60,178 bases of DNA from Shewanella kaireitica (lineage in GTDB: Bacteria; Pseudomonadota; Gammaproteobacteria; Enterobacterales; Shewanellaceae): NCBI RefSeq assembly GCF_023284045.1, contig NZ_JAKIKQ010000024.1, forward strand, positions 1 to 60,178. Reading direction: 5' to 3'. Positions 1-8,948 of this stretch are shown here, piece after piece; position 1 is the first letter of the stretch, and every line of letters starts with the position of its first letter. The translations under genes and the position numbers were made by a program. The notes beneath the pieces were generated by a model. That model saw nothing but the letters and a program-made list of their open reading frames with translations, was not told where the DNA came from and searched no databases.

Positions 1-25
1 TAGAATAATGCAGGAGCAATTATCG

Positions 26-138
26 AGAGCGAAGCAGGATGCCAGAGCCGAGAATAACTATTAGCTCAAATTCCACTACTTGCCTACAGCGTTTTGAATT
101 CCCGCTGAATGATCAAATACTTAATGCAATTGGTATTA
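26..138. repeat. Partial copy of a MITE-like inverted-repeat element
   Basis: This stretch is the inverted counterpart of 7532-7645: reverse-complementing that region reproduces it with only a handful of mismatches. It ends in TTAATGCAATTGGTAT, the same terminal sequence that closes the complete element at 7531-7861. The rest of this copy lies before the window or has been lost. No coding potential is seen. I infer a small non-autonomous mobile element mobilised by a transposase encoded elsewhere. Confidence 0.75.
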
Positions 139-163
139 TACTGCTAGCGCAAAATGAGTGTTT

Positions 164-217
164 ATACAGATCAGTATAAACTCTTGTTGCAGCTGCGAGA
201 ATTTATACTGATGGGTA
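164..217. repeat. Imperfect inverted repeat downstream of the GGDEF/EAL gene
   Basis: Two 17-base arms (164-180 and 201-217) pair with two mismatches around a 20-base loop. Each arm resembles the ATACCAATCAGTATAA end of the element at 53458-53723, so this looks like a remnant of, or two abutting ends from, the same repeat family. It sits right after the stop codon of the leftward gene and could act as its transcription stop, but there is no clean T tract. Confidence 0.55.
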
Positions 218-220
218 TAA

Positions 221-2266
221 TTAGCTTACCGTTTTCGCCTCAGCGCTATATTGCTTAACATATTTATCTTCAAATATTTCTAGCGGCAGGGGTTTACTGA
301 AGTAATAGCCTTGTCCAATTAAGCAGTCGCGTTCTTGCAACCACTCTAGCTGAGCTTCGTTTTCAATGCCTTCAGCGACTATCTTCAAATCCAGTTGTTT
401 TCCTAACATCAATATTGTTGAGGCTATAGCACTTTCTTGTGGAAGATCAGAGACAAAACAACGATCTATTTTCATAGTGGTGATTGGTAAATGACGTAGA
501 TATGACAATGAAGAGTAGCCAGTGCCAAAGTCATCTACAGCAATGCCAAAACCAGCTGCACGTAACTCTTCTAGCTTCTTTATCGCTAATTGAACGTCAT
601 CCATTAATGAGGTTTCAGTGATCTCAATCTCCAATAGCTCTGGTGCTATTTGATAGCGCAGTGCTGCCTTTTTAATATCGGGTACTAGGCTTGAATGTTC
701 GAACTGTTGTGAAGCAACATTGACAGCAATAGGTAAAGAAAAGTTGTATTCATTTTGCCATTTCTTGATGGTACGACAACTCTCTTCTATTACCCATTGC
801 CCCAGTGGGATAATAATACCAGTCTCTTCTGCGACAGGTATAAATGACATAGGGCTAATTAATCTGCCATCTTTCTGCCATCTTATTAAGGCTTCACAGC
901 CAATTAGTTGCCCTGTTTGAATGTCGAGCTTAGGCTGAAAGTGTAGAACGAACTCGTTATTTACTAGCGCATCATGCAGTGATGCTTCGGTTCTTAATCG
1001 CACTGCAGCGCGCTCAGTCATCTGCTGCTTGAAAAAGGCCCACTGGTTAGTTCCTGCCGCTTTGGCGCTATACATGGCGATATCAGCGTGGCGAATAAGA
1101 TCTTCTGCTGCTAGGCCATCATCAGGAAAAATAGAGATACCTATAGATGCTGCAGGATGGATTGCATGCTCATTCAACTGCATTGGTGTGTTGAGTTTTA
1201 GCAATAATTTACTCACAAAATCGGCGGCTTGACATGGTGTGGTCAGGCCGTCAGCTAGAATAACGAACTCATCCCCTCCTAAGCGGGCCACAGTGCCTTT
1301 TTCAGCTACAGAATCTTCTAAAATCCGAGCTATCCTCACCAGAAACTGGTCACCTAAGGCATGCCCAAGGGAGTCATTGATATTTTTAAACCTATCCAAA
1401 TCAATAAATAACAATACAAACTGCCTTTCTTGAACTTTAGCTCTTTGTATCGTAACCCCAATGGTTTCAAGTAGTAGTGCTCTATTAGGTAAGCCTGTTA
1501 ACGCATCTCTTGTCGCCATCTTTCTAAGCTTGTTTTGTGTTCTAGAGAACTGTACCAATATTTGATTAAGCTTGCTGGTTACTAGGCCAAGTTCGTCGTC
1601 TCTATGAGCTCGTGATGTTGGAAGCAGGTTTTCAGCTGGCGATTCGGGATCTATTCTATCAATTGCTTCACTTATCCTAGCAATCGGTTGAGTTAGAAAT
1701 CGATGGAAAACAATTGATAGTAACAGCGTAAGTAGAAAGGCGCGGGTTAAGGTTGCCCACAAACTGTAGCGTAAAGTTGAAAATAACGAGAGGGTTAACT
1801 CTTGTACATCATAATGGACCGTTAGCTGGCCTATTAGCTCTTGTTTATAATCATTGTTTGTGAAAATAGGTCGGTATAATAAACGGGATACTTGGCTTAA
1901 GTCGCCAAACAGTTCTGTGCTTATTTTTGTGAACAATCCAGAAACTTCCATATCGTTCGAATTTTTGACTGCAACAAAAAGGCTTTTATCATCAAGCTCA
2001 ATGGTTGCTGAACCAATATTATCAACCTTTAATAAACCTTGTATGGTTTGAGCTGCTAATGTCTCGTCCATCGCCCAGACCGCATTTGTTGCTGGTTGTT
2101 CAACAGAGTTAAGTAATTCTTGCTGAGTGGAGATCAACTGTTGGCGTTCATTGACAAAAACTAGCGAGATTTCAACTAGAAAAATTGCAACCGCAAAAAA
2201 TAACGTTGAAGAAACAACAAGAATTGTTTGCTTCCACGTTAGTGATTTAAAATTTTCCTTTCTCAA
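221..2266 (-). CDS. Membrane-anchored GGDEF/EAL cyclic-di-GMP protein
   Basis: A 681-residue protein expected both to make and to break down cyclic di-GMP at the inner membrane. It has a membrane segment near residues 12-34, a periplasmic sensor region of about 130 residues, a second membrane segment, a HAMP-like linker, then GGDEF and EAL domains. GGDEF is intact (RLGGDEF), as are the EAL landmarks CEALIRW, DDFGTGYSSL, KIDRCFV and AEGIEN, so phosphodiesterase activity is likely. I see no RxxD inhibitory site at the usual place before GGDEF. It lies divergently beside pnp, where rpsO is found in E. coli; from memory, other Shewanella also carry a GGDEF gene here. The signal sensed is unknown. 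Confidence 0.9.
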   Translation of the reverse strand: MRKENFKSLTWKQTILVVSSTLFFAVAIFLVEISLVFVNERQQLISTQQELLNSVEQPATNAVWAMDETLAAQTIQGLLKVDNIGSATIELDDKSLFVAVKNSNDMEVSGLFTKISTELFGDLSQVSRLLYRPIFTNNDYKQELIGQLTVHYDVQELTLSLFSTLRYSLWATLTRAFLLTLLLSIVFHRFLTQPIARISEAIDRIDPESPAENLLPTSRAHRDDELGLVTSKLNQILVQFSRTQNKLRKMATRDALTGLPNRALLLETIGVTIQRAKVQERQFVLLFIDLDRFKNINDSLGHALGDQFLVRIARILEDSVAEKGTVARLGGDEFVILADGLTTPCQAADFVSKLLLKLNTPMQLNEHAIHPAASIGISIFPDDGLAAEDLIRHADIAMYSAKAAGTNQWAFFKQQMTERAAVRLRTEASLHDALVNNEFVLHFQPKLDIQTGQLIGCEALIRWQKDGRLISPMSFIPVAEETGIIIPLGQWVIEESCRTIKKWQNEYNFSLPIAVNVASQQFEHSSLVPDIKKAALRYQIAPELLEIEITETSLMDDVQLAIKKLEELRAAGFGIAVDDFGTGYSSLSYLRHLPITTMKIDRCFVSDLPQESAIASTILMLGKQLDLKIVAEGIENEAQLEWLQERDCLIGQGYYFSKPLPLEIFEDKYVKQYSAEAKTVS

Positions 2267-2464
2267 CTTTATTCCTTTATTTTAATAGCTTATACATGCT
2301 TAGGTAGGTATTTAGTTGTGTTTAGGGAAGCATTGGTATCGTAATATGCCCACTTTAGAGAAAAGATTCGGCTTTGTCATTAATCTATTCTCTTTATCTA
2401 TTGAATAAACTTGCAGTATACTTACGCGCGTAATTAAGGTAATTAAATTTAAGGAATGGTTCAC

Positions 2465-4570
2465 GTGAATCCAATCGTAAAGAGTTTTGAATATGGTCAG
2501 CACACAGTTACATTAGAAACTGGTGTTATCGCACGTCAAGCAGACGCTGCTGTTTTAGCAAGTATGGGTGATACAACAGTCCTTGTTACTGTTGTCGGAA
2601 AGAAAGCTGAAGAGCCAGGTCGTGACTTTTTCCCGCTAACCGTTAATTACCAGGAAAAGACATACGCTGCTGGTAAGATCCCGGGTGGATTTTTCAAACG
2701 CGAAGGTCGTCCTTCTGAAAGCGAAACATTGATTGCACGCCTAATTGACCGTCCAATTCGTCCACTATTCCCAAATGGTTTCAAGAATGAAGTTCAGGTA
2801 ATTATCACAGTAGTTTCTGTTGATCCTGAAATCAATCCGGACATTATTTCGATGATTGGTACTTCTGCTGCACTAGCAATTTCTGGTCTGCCTTTTAACG
2901 GCCCATTGGGTGTTGCGCGTGTTGGTTACACAAACGGTGAATACGTTCTTAACCCGGATGTCACTCAGCTCGTTGATAGTGAGCTAGATCTAGTTGTTGC
3001 GGGTACTGAAGGCGCGGTTCTGATGGTTGAATCAGAAGCGGCTTCTCTACCTGAAGAAGTGATGCTTGGTGGTGTTGTTTATGGCCATGATCAACAGCAA
3101 GTTGTTATCAATGCTATTAGTGAATTAAAAGCTGAAGCTAGCAAGCCAGCGTGGGATTGGACTGCTCCAGTTCAAGATCAAGAGCTTGTCGCTAAAATTA
3201 AAGACTTGGCTGAATCAGGTCTTACTGAAGCTTACCAAATCGAAGTTAAGCAAGATCGTTACATTCAAGTAGGCGTTGTTAAATCTGCAGCTAAAGAAGC
3301 ATTACTGGCCGAAAATCCAGACGCTGATTTGCGCGAAATCGACGGCCTTCTTGGTAGCTTAGAGAAGAAAGTTGTTCGTAGCCGCATCATTGCGGGTAAC
3401 CCACGTATCGATGGTCGTGAGCCAGATATGGTTCGTGCACTAAACGTAATGGCTGGTGTACTTCCACGTACACACGGTAGTTCACTGTTCACTCGTGGTG
3501 AAACTCAAGCACTTGTTACTTGTACTCTTGGTACAGAACGTGATGCACAGAAAGTTGACAGCATCATGGGCGAATACACAAACCGCTTTATGCTGCACTA
3601 TAACTTCCCTCCATACTCAGTGGGTGAAACTGGTTTTGTTGGTTCACCTAAGCGCCGCGAAATCGGTCACGGTAAACTCGCATGGCGTGGTATTAACGCT
3701 GTTATGCCTTCAGCAGAAGAGTTCCCTTACAGCGTTCGTGTTGTATCTGAGATCACTGAATCAAATGGTTCAAGCTCTATGGCTTCTGTATGTGGTACTT
3801 CACTTGCGCTTATGGATGCAGGTGTACCGATCAAAACATCGGTTGCAGGTATCGCAATGGGTCTAGTTAAAGAAGGCGACGACTTCGTTGTTCTTTCTGA
3901 CATCCTAGGTGATGAAGATCATCTTGGTGATATGGACTTTAAAGTAGCGGGTACTCGTGACGGTATTACTGCATTGCAGATGGATATCAAGATCGAAGGT
4001 ATCACTAAAGACATCATGCAGATTGCTCTACAGCAAGCCTATGGCGCGCGTGTACACATCCTAAACGTAATGGACCAAGCGATTGGTTCACATCGTGAAG
4101 ATATCTCTGACCACGCACCACGTATCACTACTCTTAAGATTAACCCTGAGAAGATCCGTGACGTTATTGGTAAAGGTGGTGCAACAATTCGTGCACTTAC
4201 TGAAGAGACTGGCACTACGATTGAACTTGAAGATGACGGTACCGTTAAGATTGCTTCTTCAAATGGCGAAGCAACTAAAGAAGCTATTCGTCGTATTGAA
4301 GAGATCACTGCTGAAGTTGAAGTTGGCACTGTTTACAACGGTAAAGTTGTTCGTATCGTCGATTTCGGTGCATTCGTGACAATTCTTCCTGGTAAAGATG
4401 GTCTAGTACATATTTCTCAAATCGCTGAAGAGCGTGTTGCGAATGTGTCTGACTACCTAGAAGTTGGTCAAGAAGTAAAAGTTAAAGTTATGGAAGTTGA
4501 CCGCCAAGGTCGTGTGCGTCTTTCTATGAAAGAAGCTGCGCCAAAAGCTGAAGCTCCTGCTGCAGAGTAA
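2465..4570 (+). CDS. pnp: Polynucleotide phosphorylase
   Basis: A 3'-5' exoribonuclease that degrades RNA by phosphorolysis and is a core part of the degradosome. The 701-residue product has two RNase PH domains (about 10-230 and 310-545) joined by a helical linker, a KH domain containing IRDVIGKGGATIRALTEETG, and an S1 domain near 620-690. I chose the GTG at 2465: the product then begins MNPIVKSFEYG like known PNPases, and AAGGA at 2451-2455 lies nine bases upstream. The in-frame ATG at 2456 would touch the ribosome site. A strong terminator follows. E. coli pnp is autoregulated through its leader; I cannot show that here. Confidence 0.97.
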   Translation: MNPIVKSFEYGQHTVTLETGVIARQADAAVLASMGDTTVLVTVVGKKAEEPGRDFFPLTVNYQEKTYAAGKIPGGFFKREGRPSESETLIARLIDRPIRPLFPNGFKNEVQVIITVVSVDPEINPDIISMIGTSAALAISGLPFNGPLGVARVGYTNGEYVLNPDVTQLVDSELDLVVAGTEGAVLMVESEAASLPEEVMLGGVVYGHDQQQVVINAISELKAEASKPAWDWTAPVQDQELVAKIKDLAESGLTEAYQIEVKQDRYIQVGVVKSAAKEALLAENPDADLREIDGLLGSLEKKVVRSRIIAGNPRIDGREPDMVRALNVMAGVLPRTHGSSLFTRGETQALVTCTLGTERDAQKVDSIMGEYTNRFMLHYNFPPYSVGETGFVGSPKRREIGHGKLAWRGINAVMPSAEEFPYSVRVVSEITESNGSSSMASVCGTSLALMDAGVPIKTSVAGIAMGLVKEGDDFVVLSDILGDEDHLGDMDFKVAGTRDGITALQMDIKIEGITKDIMQIALQQAYGARVHILNVMDQAIGSHREDISDHAPRITTLKINPEKIRDVIGKGGATIRALTEETGTTIELEDDGTVKIASSNGEATKEAIRRIEEITAEVEVGTVYNGKVVRIVDFGAFVTILPGKDGLVHISQIAEERVANVSDYLEVGQEVKVKVMEVDRQGRVRLSMKEAAPKAEAPAAE

Positions 4571-4588
4571 ACGTTAATCGTTTATTCA

Positions 4589-4616
4589 AAAGGAGGCCCA
4601 TGTGGCCTCCTTTTTT
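4589..4616 (+). terminator. Intrinsic terminator after pnp
   Basis: AAAGGAGGCC and GGCCTCCTTT pair around a CATGT loop, and the stem runs into six T. It separates pnp from nlpI, so nlpI probably has its own promoter in the 200-base gap or depends on read-through. Confidence 0.9.
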
Positions 4617-4773
4617 GTGGGCGCTAATAACTTCCTCTACTGGAAGTAGAAGGTTTATTGTTGTCGTTGGTAATTATTTACTGTAAATGAGACTATTTTT
4701 CAATTCCTTGATAGCAGTAGTAACAGGGGATTGCTATGATTGGAGCTATTGCTGAACTCAAAAGGTTAAATGG

Positions 4774-5667
4774 ATGAATCAAAAGATGCGTACCACTGCA
4801 ATTGCAGTGATGGCTGGGATCAGTATATTGCTGACCGGATGTGTATCAACCCAAGCAGGTAGTAACCAACCTGAGGCTATTAAAGTCGCTCCAGTTTCCC
4901 CCGACTATAAGCTTGAGATAACGTTAGCCAAGCTAAATGAAATCCTATCTAGTGTAGAATTAACCCAGGAGCAGCGTGCGCGTTTCCATTATGATCGCGG
5001 AGTTATTTATGACCGAGTTGGCTTACGTATTTTAAGCCGAATCGATTTCCATCAGGCATTGAAGTTACAACCTAACCTTGCCGATGCGTATAATTTTCTC
5101 GGTATTTACTATACCCAAGAAAATGAATTCGAAAGCGCTTATGAAGCATTTGATGCAGTGCTTGAGTTGTCTCCCGAGTACGACTATGCCTATCTTAATC
5201 GCGGAATCTCGCTTTATTATGGAGAGCGCTCTGAGTTAGCTGTATCAGATATGGATATGTTCTATAAGCGTGACCCATCTGATGGTTATCGCGTGTTATG
5301 GCTTTTCCTTGCTGAACGAGAGATCGATGAGCAAGCAGCTACCGTCAGAATGATTGAGAACCGCGCTAAGTTGAACCCCGATGCTTGGTCAAGTACCTTA
5401 GTTGATTACTACCTAGGTAAAAAAGATAAAGAAGCGGTATTCGCGTTAGCGAAAGAGGGCTTAAAACATCCGAATGAGTATGCTGAACGTTTATGTGAAG
5501 CCTACTTCTATATGGCAAAAATAGCCCAGCAACGTGGTGATAATGCCGAGGCCGCGAATTACTTCCGTTTAGCATTAGCGACAAACATCTATGATTTTGT
5601 TGAGCATAGATATGCACGTCTCGAGCTTGCACGAGTAGCCGCTGCAATGGCGCCTGTAGTTAACTAG
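4774..5667 (+). CDS. nlpI: Lipoprotein NlpI, TPR adaptor
   Basis: An outer-membrane lipoprotein that in E. coli acts as an adaptor for the protease Prc and for peptidoglycan hydrolases. The 297-residue product has a lipoprotein signal ending in LLTGC (Cys23) followed by tetratricopeptide repeats, for example ADAYNFLGIYYTQENEFESA and the repeat after it. Length and sequence match NlpI throughout, and it follows pnp as in enterobacteria. AAAGG at about 4759 precedes the ATG. A terminator follows directly. Confidence 0.94.
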   Translation: MNQKMRTTAIAVMAGISILLTGCVSTQAGSNQPEAIKVAPVSPDYKLEITLAKLNEILSSVELTQEQRARFHYDRGVIYDRVGLRILSRIDFHQALKLQPNLADAYNFLGIYYTQENEFESAYEAFDAVLELSPEYDYAYLNRGISLYYGERSELAVSDMDMFYKRDPSDGYRVLWLFLAEREIDEQAATVRMIENRAKLNPDAWSSTLVDYYLGKKDKEAVFALAKEGLKHPNEYAERLCEAYFYMAKIAQQRGDNAEAANYFRLALATNIYDFVEHRYARLELARVAAAMAPVVN

Positions 5668-5684
5668 CTATTATTGATCTTGTG

Positions 5685-5710
5685 AAAGCCTCCTTTAAGG
5701 AGGCTTTTTT
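5685..5710 (+). terminator. Intrinsic terminator after nlpI
   Basis: AAAGCCTCC and GGAGGCTTT flank a TTTAA loop and the stem ends in a T run. It isolates nlpI from prfC. Confidence 0.88.
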
Positions 5711-5820
5711 ATTGCTTGAATGCGATTTTGAATTCGTTTTAAGCTGCCGCACTGGTAGCCAAAATTTAGGTGAACAGCTATAATTGCCGCCTTTGTGAAC
5801 TCCCAGAATTACAGGTATAC

Positions 5821-7401
5821 ATGTCAGGCTATAAAGTTGAGGTCGACAAACGTCGCACTTTCGCCATCATCTCTCACCCAGATGCGGGTAAAACCACCAT
5901 TACTGAAAAGGTTCTTTTATTCGGCAACGCGTTACAAAAAGCGGGCACAGTAAAAGGCAAAAAATCAGGTCAGCATGCTAAGTCTGACTGGATGGAGATG
6001 GAAAAAGATCGTGGTATATCGATTACTACTTCTGTCATGCAGTTTCCATACAATGATGCGTTAGTTAATCTTCTCGACACACCTGGTCATGAAGATTTCT
6101 CTGAAGATACCTACCGTACGCTTACTGCCGTTGACTCCTGTCTAATGGTGATTGACTCGGCTAAAGGTGTAGAGCAACGTACCATTAAGCTGATGGAAGT
6201 TACTCGTCTGCGCGACACGCCAATTGTCACCTTCATGAACAAACTTGATCGCGATATTCGTGACCCTATTGAGTTGATGGATGAAGTTGAAGAGGTGCTT
6301 AACATAAAGTGTGCACCTATTACTTGGCCAATTGGTGCTGGTAAAGAGTTTAAAGGGGTTTACCATCTTTTGCGTGACGAGGTGATCTTGTACCAAAATG
6401 GTATGGGTCACACCATTCAAGATTCCAAAATTATTAAAGGCCTCGATAACCCAGAACTTGACGAAGCAATCGGCAGTTATGCTGACGAAATTCGTGATGA
6501 GATGGAGCTCGTGGCTGGTGCGTCTCACGAATTTGATCGTGAGCAGTTCCTTAAAGGTGAGTTGACGCCGGTTTATTTTGGTACTGCTTTGGGCAACTTT
6601 GGTGTTGACCATATTCTTGACGGTATCGTTGAGTGGGCGCCGATCCCACAAGCGCGTGAAACTGAAGCGCGAGATATTGAACCAACAGAACCAAAGTTCA
6701 GCGGCTTTGTATTTAAGATCCAAGCTAATATGGACCCTAAGCATCGTGACCGTGTTGCATTTATGCGGATCTGTTCTGGACGTTATGAGCAGGGTATGAA
6801 GATGCATCATGTGCGTTTGGGCAAAGATGTAAACGTCAGCGATGCGTTAACGTTTATGGCGGGCGATCGTAATCGTGCTGAGGCAGCCTATCCAGGTGAT
6901 ATTATTGGTTTGCATAACCACGGTACAATTCGCATTGGTGATACCTTTACTCAAGGCGAGAAGTTACGCTTTACCGGTGTACCTAACTTTGCGCCAGAAA
7001 TGTTCCGCCGCATTCGCCTTAAAGATCCATTAAAGCAAAAGCAGCTGTTAAAGGGCTTAGTACAGCTTTCTGAAGAGGGCGCTGTACAGGTATTTAGACC
7101 ATTAGACAGCAATGATTTAATTGTAGGCGCCGTTGGTGTGCTGCAGTTTGAAGTAGTTGTAGGTCGCCTGAAGACTGAGTATAAGGTCGAAGCTATTTAT
7201 GAAGCTATTAGCGTTGCAACTGCGCGTTGGGTTTATTGTGATGATCATAAGAAGCTGGACGAATTTAAGCGTAAGTGCAGCATGAACTTAGCCCTTGATG
7301 GTGGTGATAACCTTACTTATATCGCACCGACAATGGTCAATCTTAATCTTTCGATGGAACGTTATCCTGATATTGAGTTTGCTAAGACACGTGAGAATTA
7401 A
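5821..7401 (+). CDS. prfC: Peptide chain release factor 3
   Basis: A translational GTPase that removes RF1 and RF2 from the ribosome after peptide release. The 526-residue protein has P-loop SHPDAGKTT, switch sequence DTPGHEDFSEDT, NKLD specificity motif and the RF3-specific C-terminal domain containing LALDGGDNL. I chose the ATG at 5821 (MSGYKVEVDKRRTF), which aligns with the start of E. coli RF3. The frame stays open to a GTG at 5770, but that would add 17 residues absent from the family. It is followed by a strong terminator. Confidence 0.95.
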   Translation: MSGYKVEVDKRRTFAIISHPDAGKTTITEKVLLFGNALQKAGTVKGKKSGQHAKSDWMEMEKDRGISITTSVMQFPYNDALVNLLDTPGHEDFSEDTYRTLTAVDSCLMVIDSAKGVEQRTIKLMEVTRLRDTPIVTFMNKLDRDIRDPIELMDEVEEVLNIKCAPITWPIGAGKEFKGVYHLLRDEVILYQNGMGHTIQDSKIIKGLDNPELDEAIGSYADEIRDEMELVAGASHEFDREQFLKGELTPVYFGTALGNFGVDHILDGIVEWAPIPQARETEARDIEPTEPKFSGFVFKIQANMDPKHRDRVAFMRICSGRYEQGMKMHHVRLGKDVNVSDALTFMAGDRNRAEAAYPGDIIGLHNHGTIRIGDTFTQGEKLRFTGVPNFAPEMFRRIRLKDPLKQKQLLKGLVQLSEEGAVQVFRPLDSNDLIVGAVGVLQFEVVVGRLKTEYKVEAIYEAISVATARWVYCDDHKKLDEFKRKCSMNLALDGGDNLTYIAPTMVNLNLSMERYPDIEFAKTREN

Positions 7402-7425
7402 CCTTCGCCACTAATACTCGATACT

Positions 7426-7454
7426 AAAACCCAAGCCATGGCTTGGGTTTTTTA
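7426..7454 (+). terminator. Intrinsic terminator after prfC
   Basis: AAAACCCAAGCC and GGCTTGGGTTTT pair around a two-base ATG-type turn, followed by further T. The stem is long and clean. Confidence 0.9.
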
Positions 7455-7530
7455 TTGGCTGTTTATTGTTAGGCTGAATGAACTGGAACGATACCCTGCA
7501 AGGGGACATGCGCAATCATGTTCAATGAGT

Positions 7531-7861
7531 AATACCAATTGCATTAAAAGTTTGACCATTCAGCGGGAATTCAAAACGCTGCAGGCAAGTAGCGGGATTT
7601 GAGCTAATAGTTATTCTCGGCTCTGGCATCCTGCTTCGCTCTACCTCCTAAATCCATTTAGTCGTATATCCAAATCCCATAGCGAAGCATAAAGCGTTTT
7701 GCCAATTTGTTTAACCTCAGCCGCACTACGTGAGCCCCTCAGTCTTTCCACTTCTGCTTTGCATAGGCTTAAAAGGGAATAACCATTTCTTTACCGATGC
7801 GCTTTGAATTGAAAAGACTGAGGGGTTCTGAACTGGCCAAATACTTAATGCAATTGGTATA
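7531..7861. mobile_element. Complete MITE-like element with 16-bp terminal inverted repeats
   Basis: A roughly 330-base non-coding block bounded by perfect 16-base inverted ends: ATACCAATTGCATTAA at 7532-7547 and its reverse complement at 7845-7860. It fills most of the 560-base gap between prfC and the TatD-family gene. Inside, ATAGTTATTCT (7607-7617) and GGGAATAACCATT (7775-7787) form a second, near-inverted pair; both are shared with the element at 53458-53723. The left 114 bases recur inverted at 26-138. No transposase is present. An open frame across 7769-7966 on the minus strand crosses the element end and is not a gene. Confidence 0.8.
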
Positions 7862-7964
7862 AAAGTTAAATTTGGCAAAGATTTGATTCATGAGAGCGAG
7901 TATTACAATAATAGGGGGACTTGTTAAATTGACCTTCGATTGTGAGCGAGCATTGAGGTAAGCC

Positions 7965-8771
7965 ATGACATTATTAGTGAATGATGAGCAGTTTAAAGTA
8001 TTTCCAATGATAGATAGTCACGCTCATTTGGATTTCAGCGAGTTTGATCACGACAGAGGAGAACTGTTCCAACAGATGAGGGCGCAGGGGATAGAGCAAG
8101 TTGTGATCCCTGGGGTTTCAGAAGACAAATGGGAAAACCAAATTCGTATTGCCAAGCAGTTTGATTGCCCTTTTTCTTTAGGTATACACCCCTGGTTTTG
8201 TGATTCGATGACAGCGCAAACGTTACCTAATCTCAGGGAATGGTTATTGGGATCGCAGCAAGATGCAAAGCTTGTCGCTATTGGTGAGTGTGGTTTAGAT
8301 AAGTTACATAAAAGTAATTTCGCAACACAATTATCGGTATTTAGAGCTCAAATTTTGCTCGCTGAAGAGTTTGAGCTACCTCTCATTATTCATTGTGTTA
8401 AAAGTCATGAAGAGATGCTTAATTTGCTCAAAGGCAGTGGCAATACCAGAAAAGGGGTGATCCATGGCTTTTACGGAGGACCTGAACTGGCATCACGTTA
8501 TATTCAGTTGGGATACAAGTTAGGAATAGGTGGATTACTTTTAAATGAGAATGCTCATAAATTGCAACGAACAGTGGCTGAATTACCTCTCAGTGCGTTC
8601 GTATTAGAAACCGATTCACCTGCTATGAGGCCTAAAAATAGTGATAATGATCGTAATTCACCACTTATTTTGCCTTTATTACTCAAAAAAATGGCAAGTT
8701 TGCAGAAAAAAACTAATGTTCTTGTATCAGAACAGCTGTATTTGAATGTTTCGCAACTCTTTGACCTTTAG
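7965..8771 (+). CDS. yjjV: TatD-family metal-dependent hydrolase (YjjV-like)
   Basis: A 268-residue putative metal-dependent deoxyribonuclease of the TatD amidohydrolase fold. Visible metal-site motifs are DSHAHLDF near residue 17, GIHPW, GECGLD, IIHC and ETDSPAM near the C-terminus. Sequence resembles E. coli YjjV more than TatD or YcfH. GAGG at 7955 supports the ATG at 7965, which gives about 16 extra N-terminal residues; the ATG encoding MIDSHAHLD is an alternative. It lies just upstream of the nucleoside genes, and a role in DNA or nucleotide salvage would fit but is not shown. Confidence 0.88.
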   Translation: MTLLVNDEQFKVFPMIDSHAHLDFSEFDHDRGELFQQMRAQGIEQVVIPGVSEDKWENQIRIAKQFDCPFSLGIHPWFCDSMTAQTLPNLREWLLGSQQDAKLVAIGECGLDKLHKSNFATQLSVFRAQILLAEEFELPLIIHCVKSHEEMLNLLKGSGNTRKGVIHGFYGGPELASRYIQLGYKLGIGGLLLNENAHKLQRTVAELPLSAFVLETDSPAMRPKNSDNDRNSPLILPLLLKKMASLQKKTNVLVSEQLYLNVSQLFDL

Positions 8772-8855
8772 TTTTATTTTGTTTGAACAGATGTAACTCG
8801 CACCATAATAACTAACGAAATCATTGAAATAAAACTTCAAAAATTTGATCAAGAC

Positions 8856-8890
8856 GACGCTTTTGAGCGTCTGGTCGGGTATAATCGACC
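8856..8890 (+). promoter_or_regulatory. Probable nupC promoter within inverted repeats
   Basis: A perfect TATAAT at 8880-8885 lies inside the inverted repeat GGTCG (8873-8877) / CGACC (8886-8890). Just upstream, GACGC and GCGTC form another small repeat (8856-8871). No good -35 sits 17 bases upstream, which suggests that an activator is needed. A repressor bound to the repeat would cover the -10. The regulator is not identified. Confidence 0.4.
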
Positions 8891-8948
8891 GCGGAAAAAG
8901 GTTGGTTAACAACATAATTAAAAAGTATTAACAATAGGGTGATGGTTA

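Noticed and set aside
6142..6810. 222-codon frame opposite prfC
   Set aside because: Pure antisense shadow of a highly conserved gene; low-quality composition and no start signal.
7769..7966. 65-codon frame on the minus strand before the TatD-family gene
   Set aside because: It straddles the right end of the MITE-like element and ends in the control region; composition looks non-coding.
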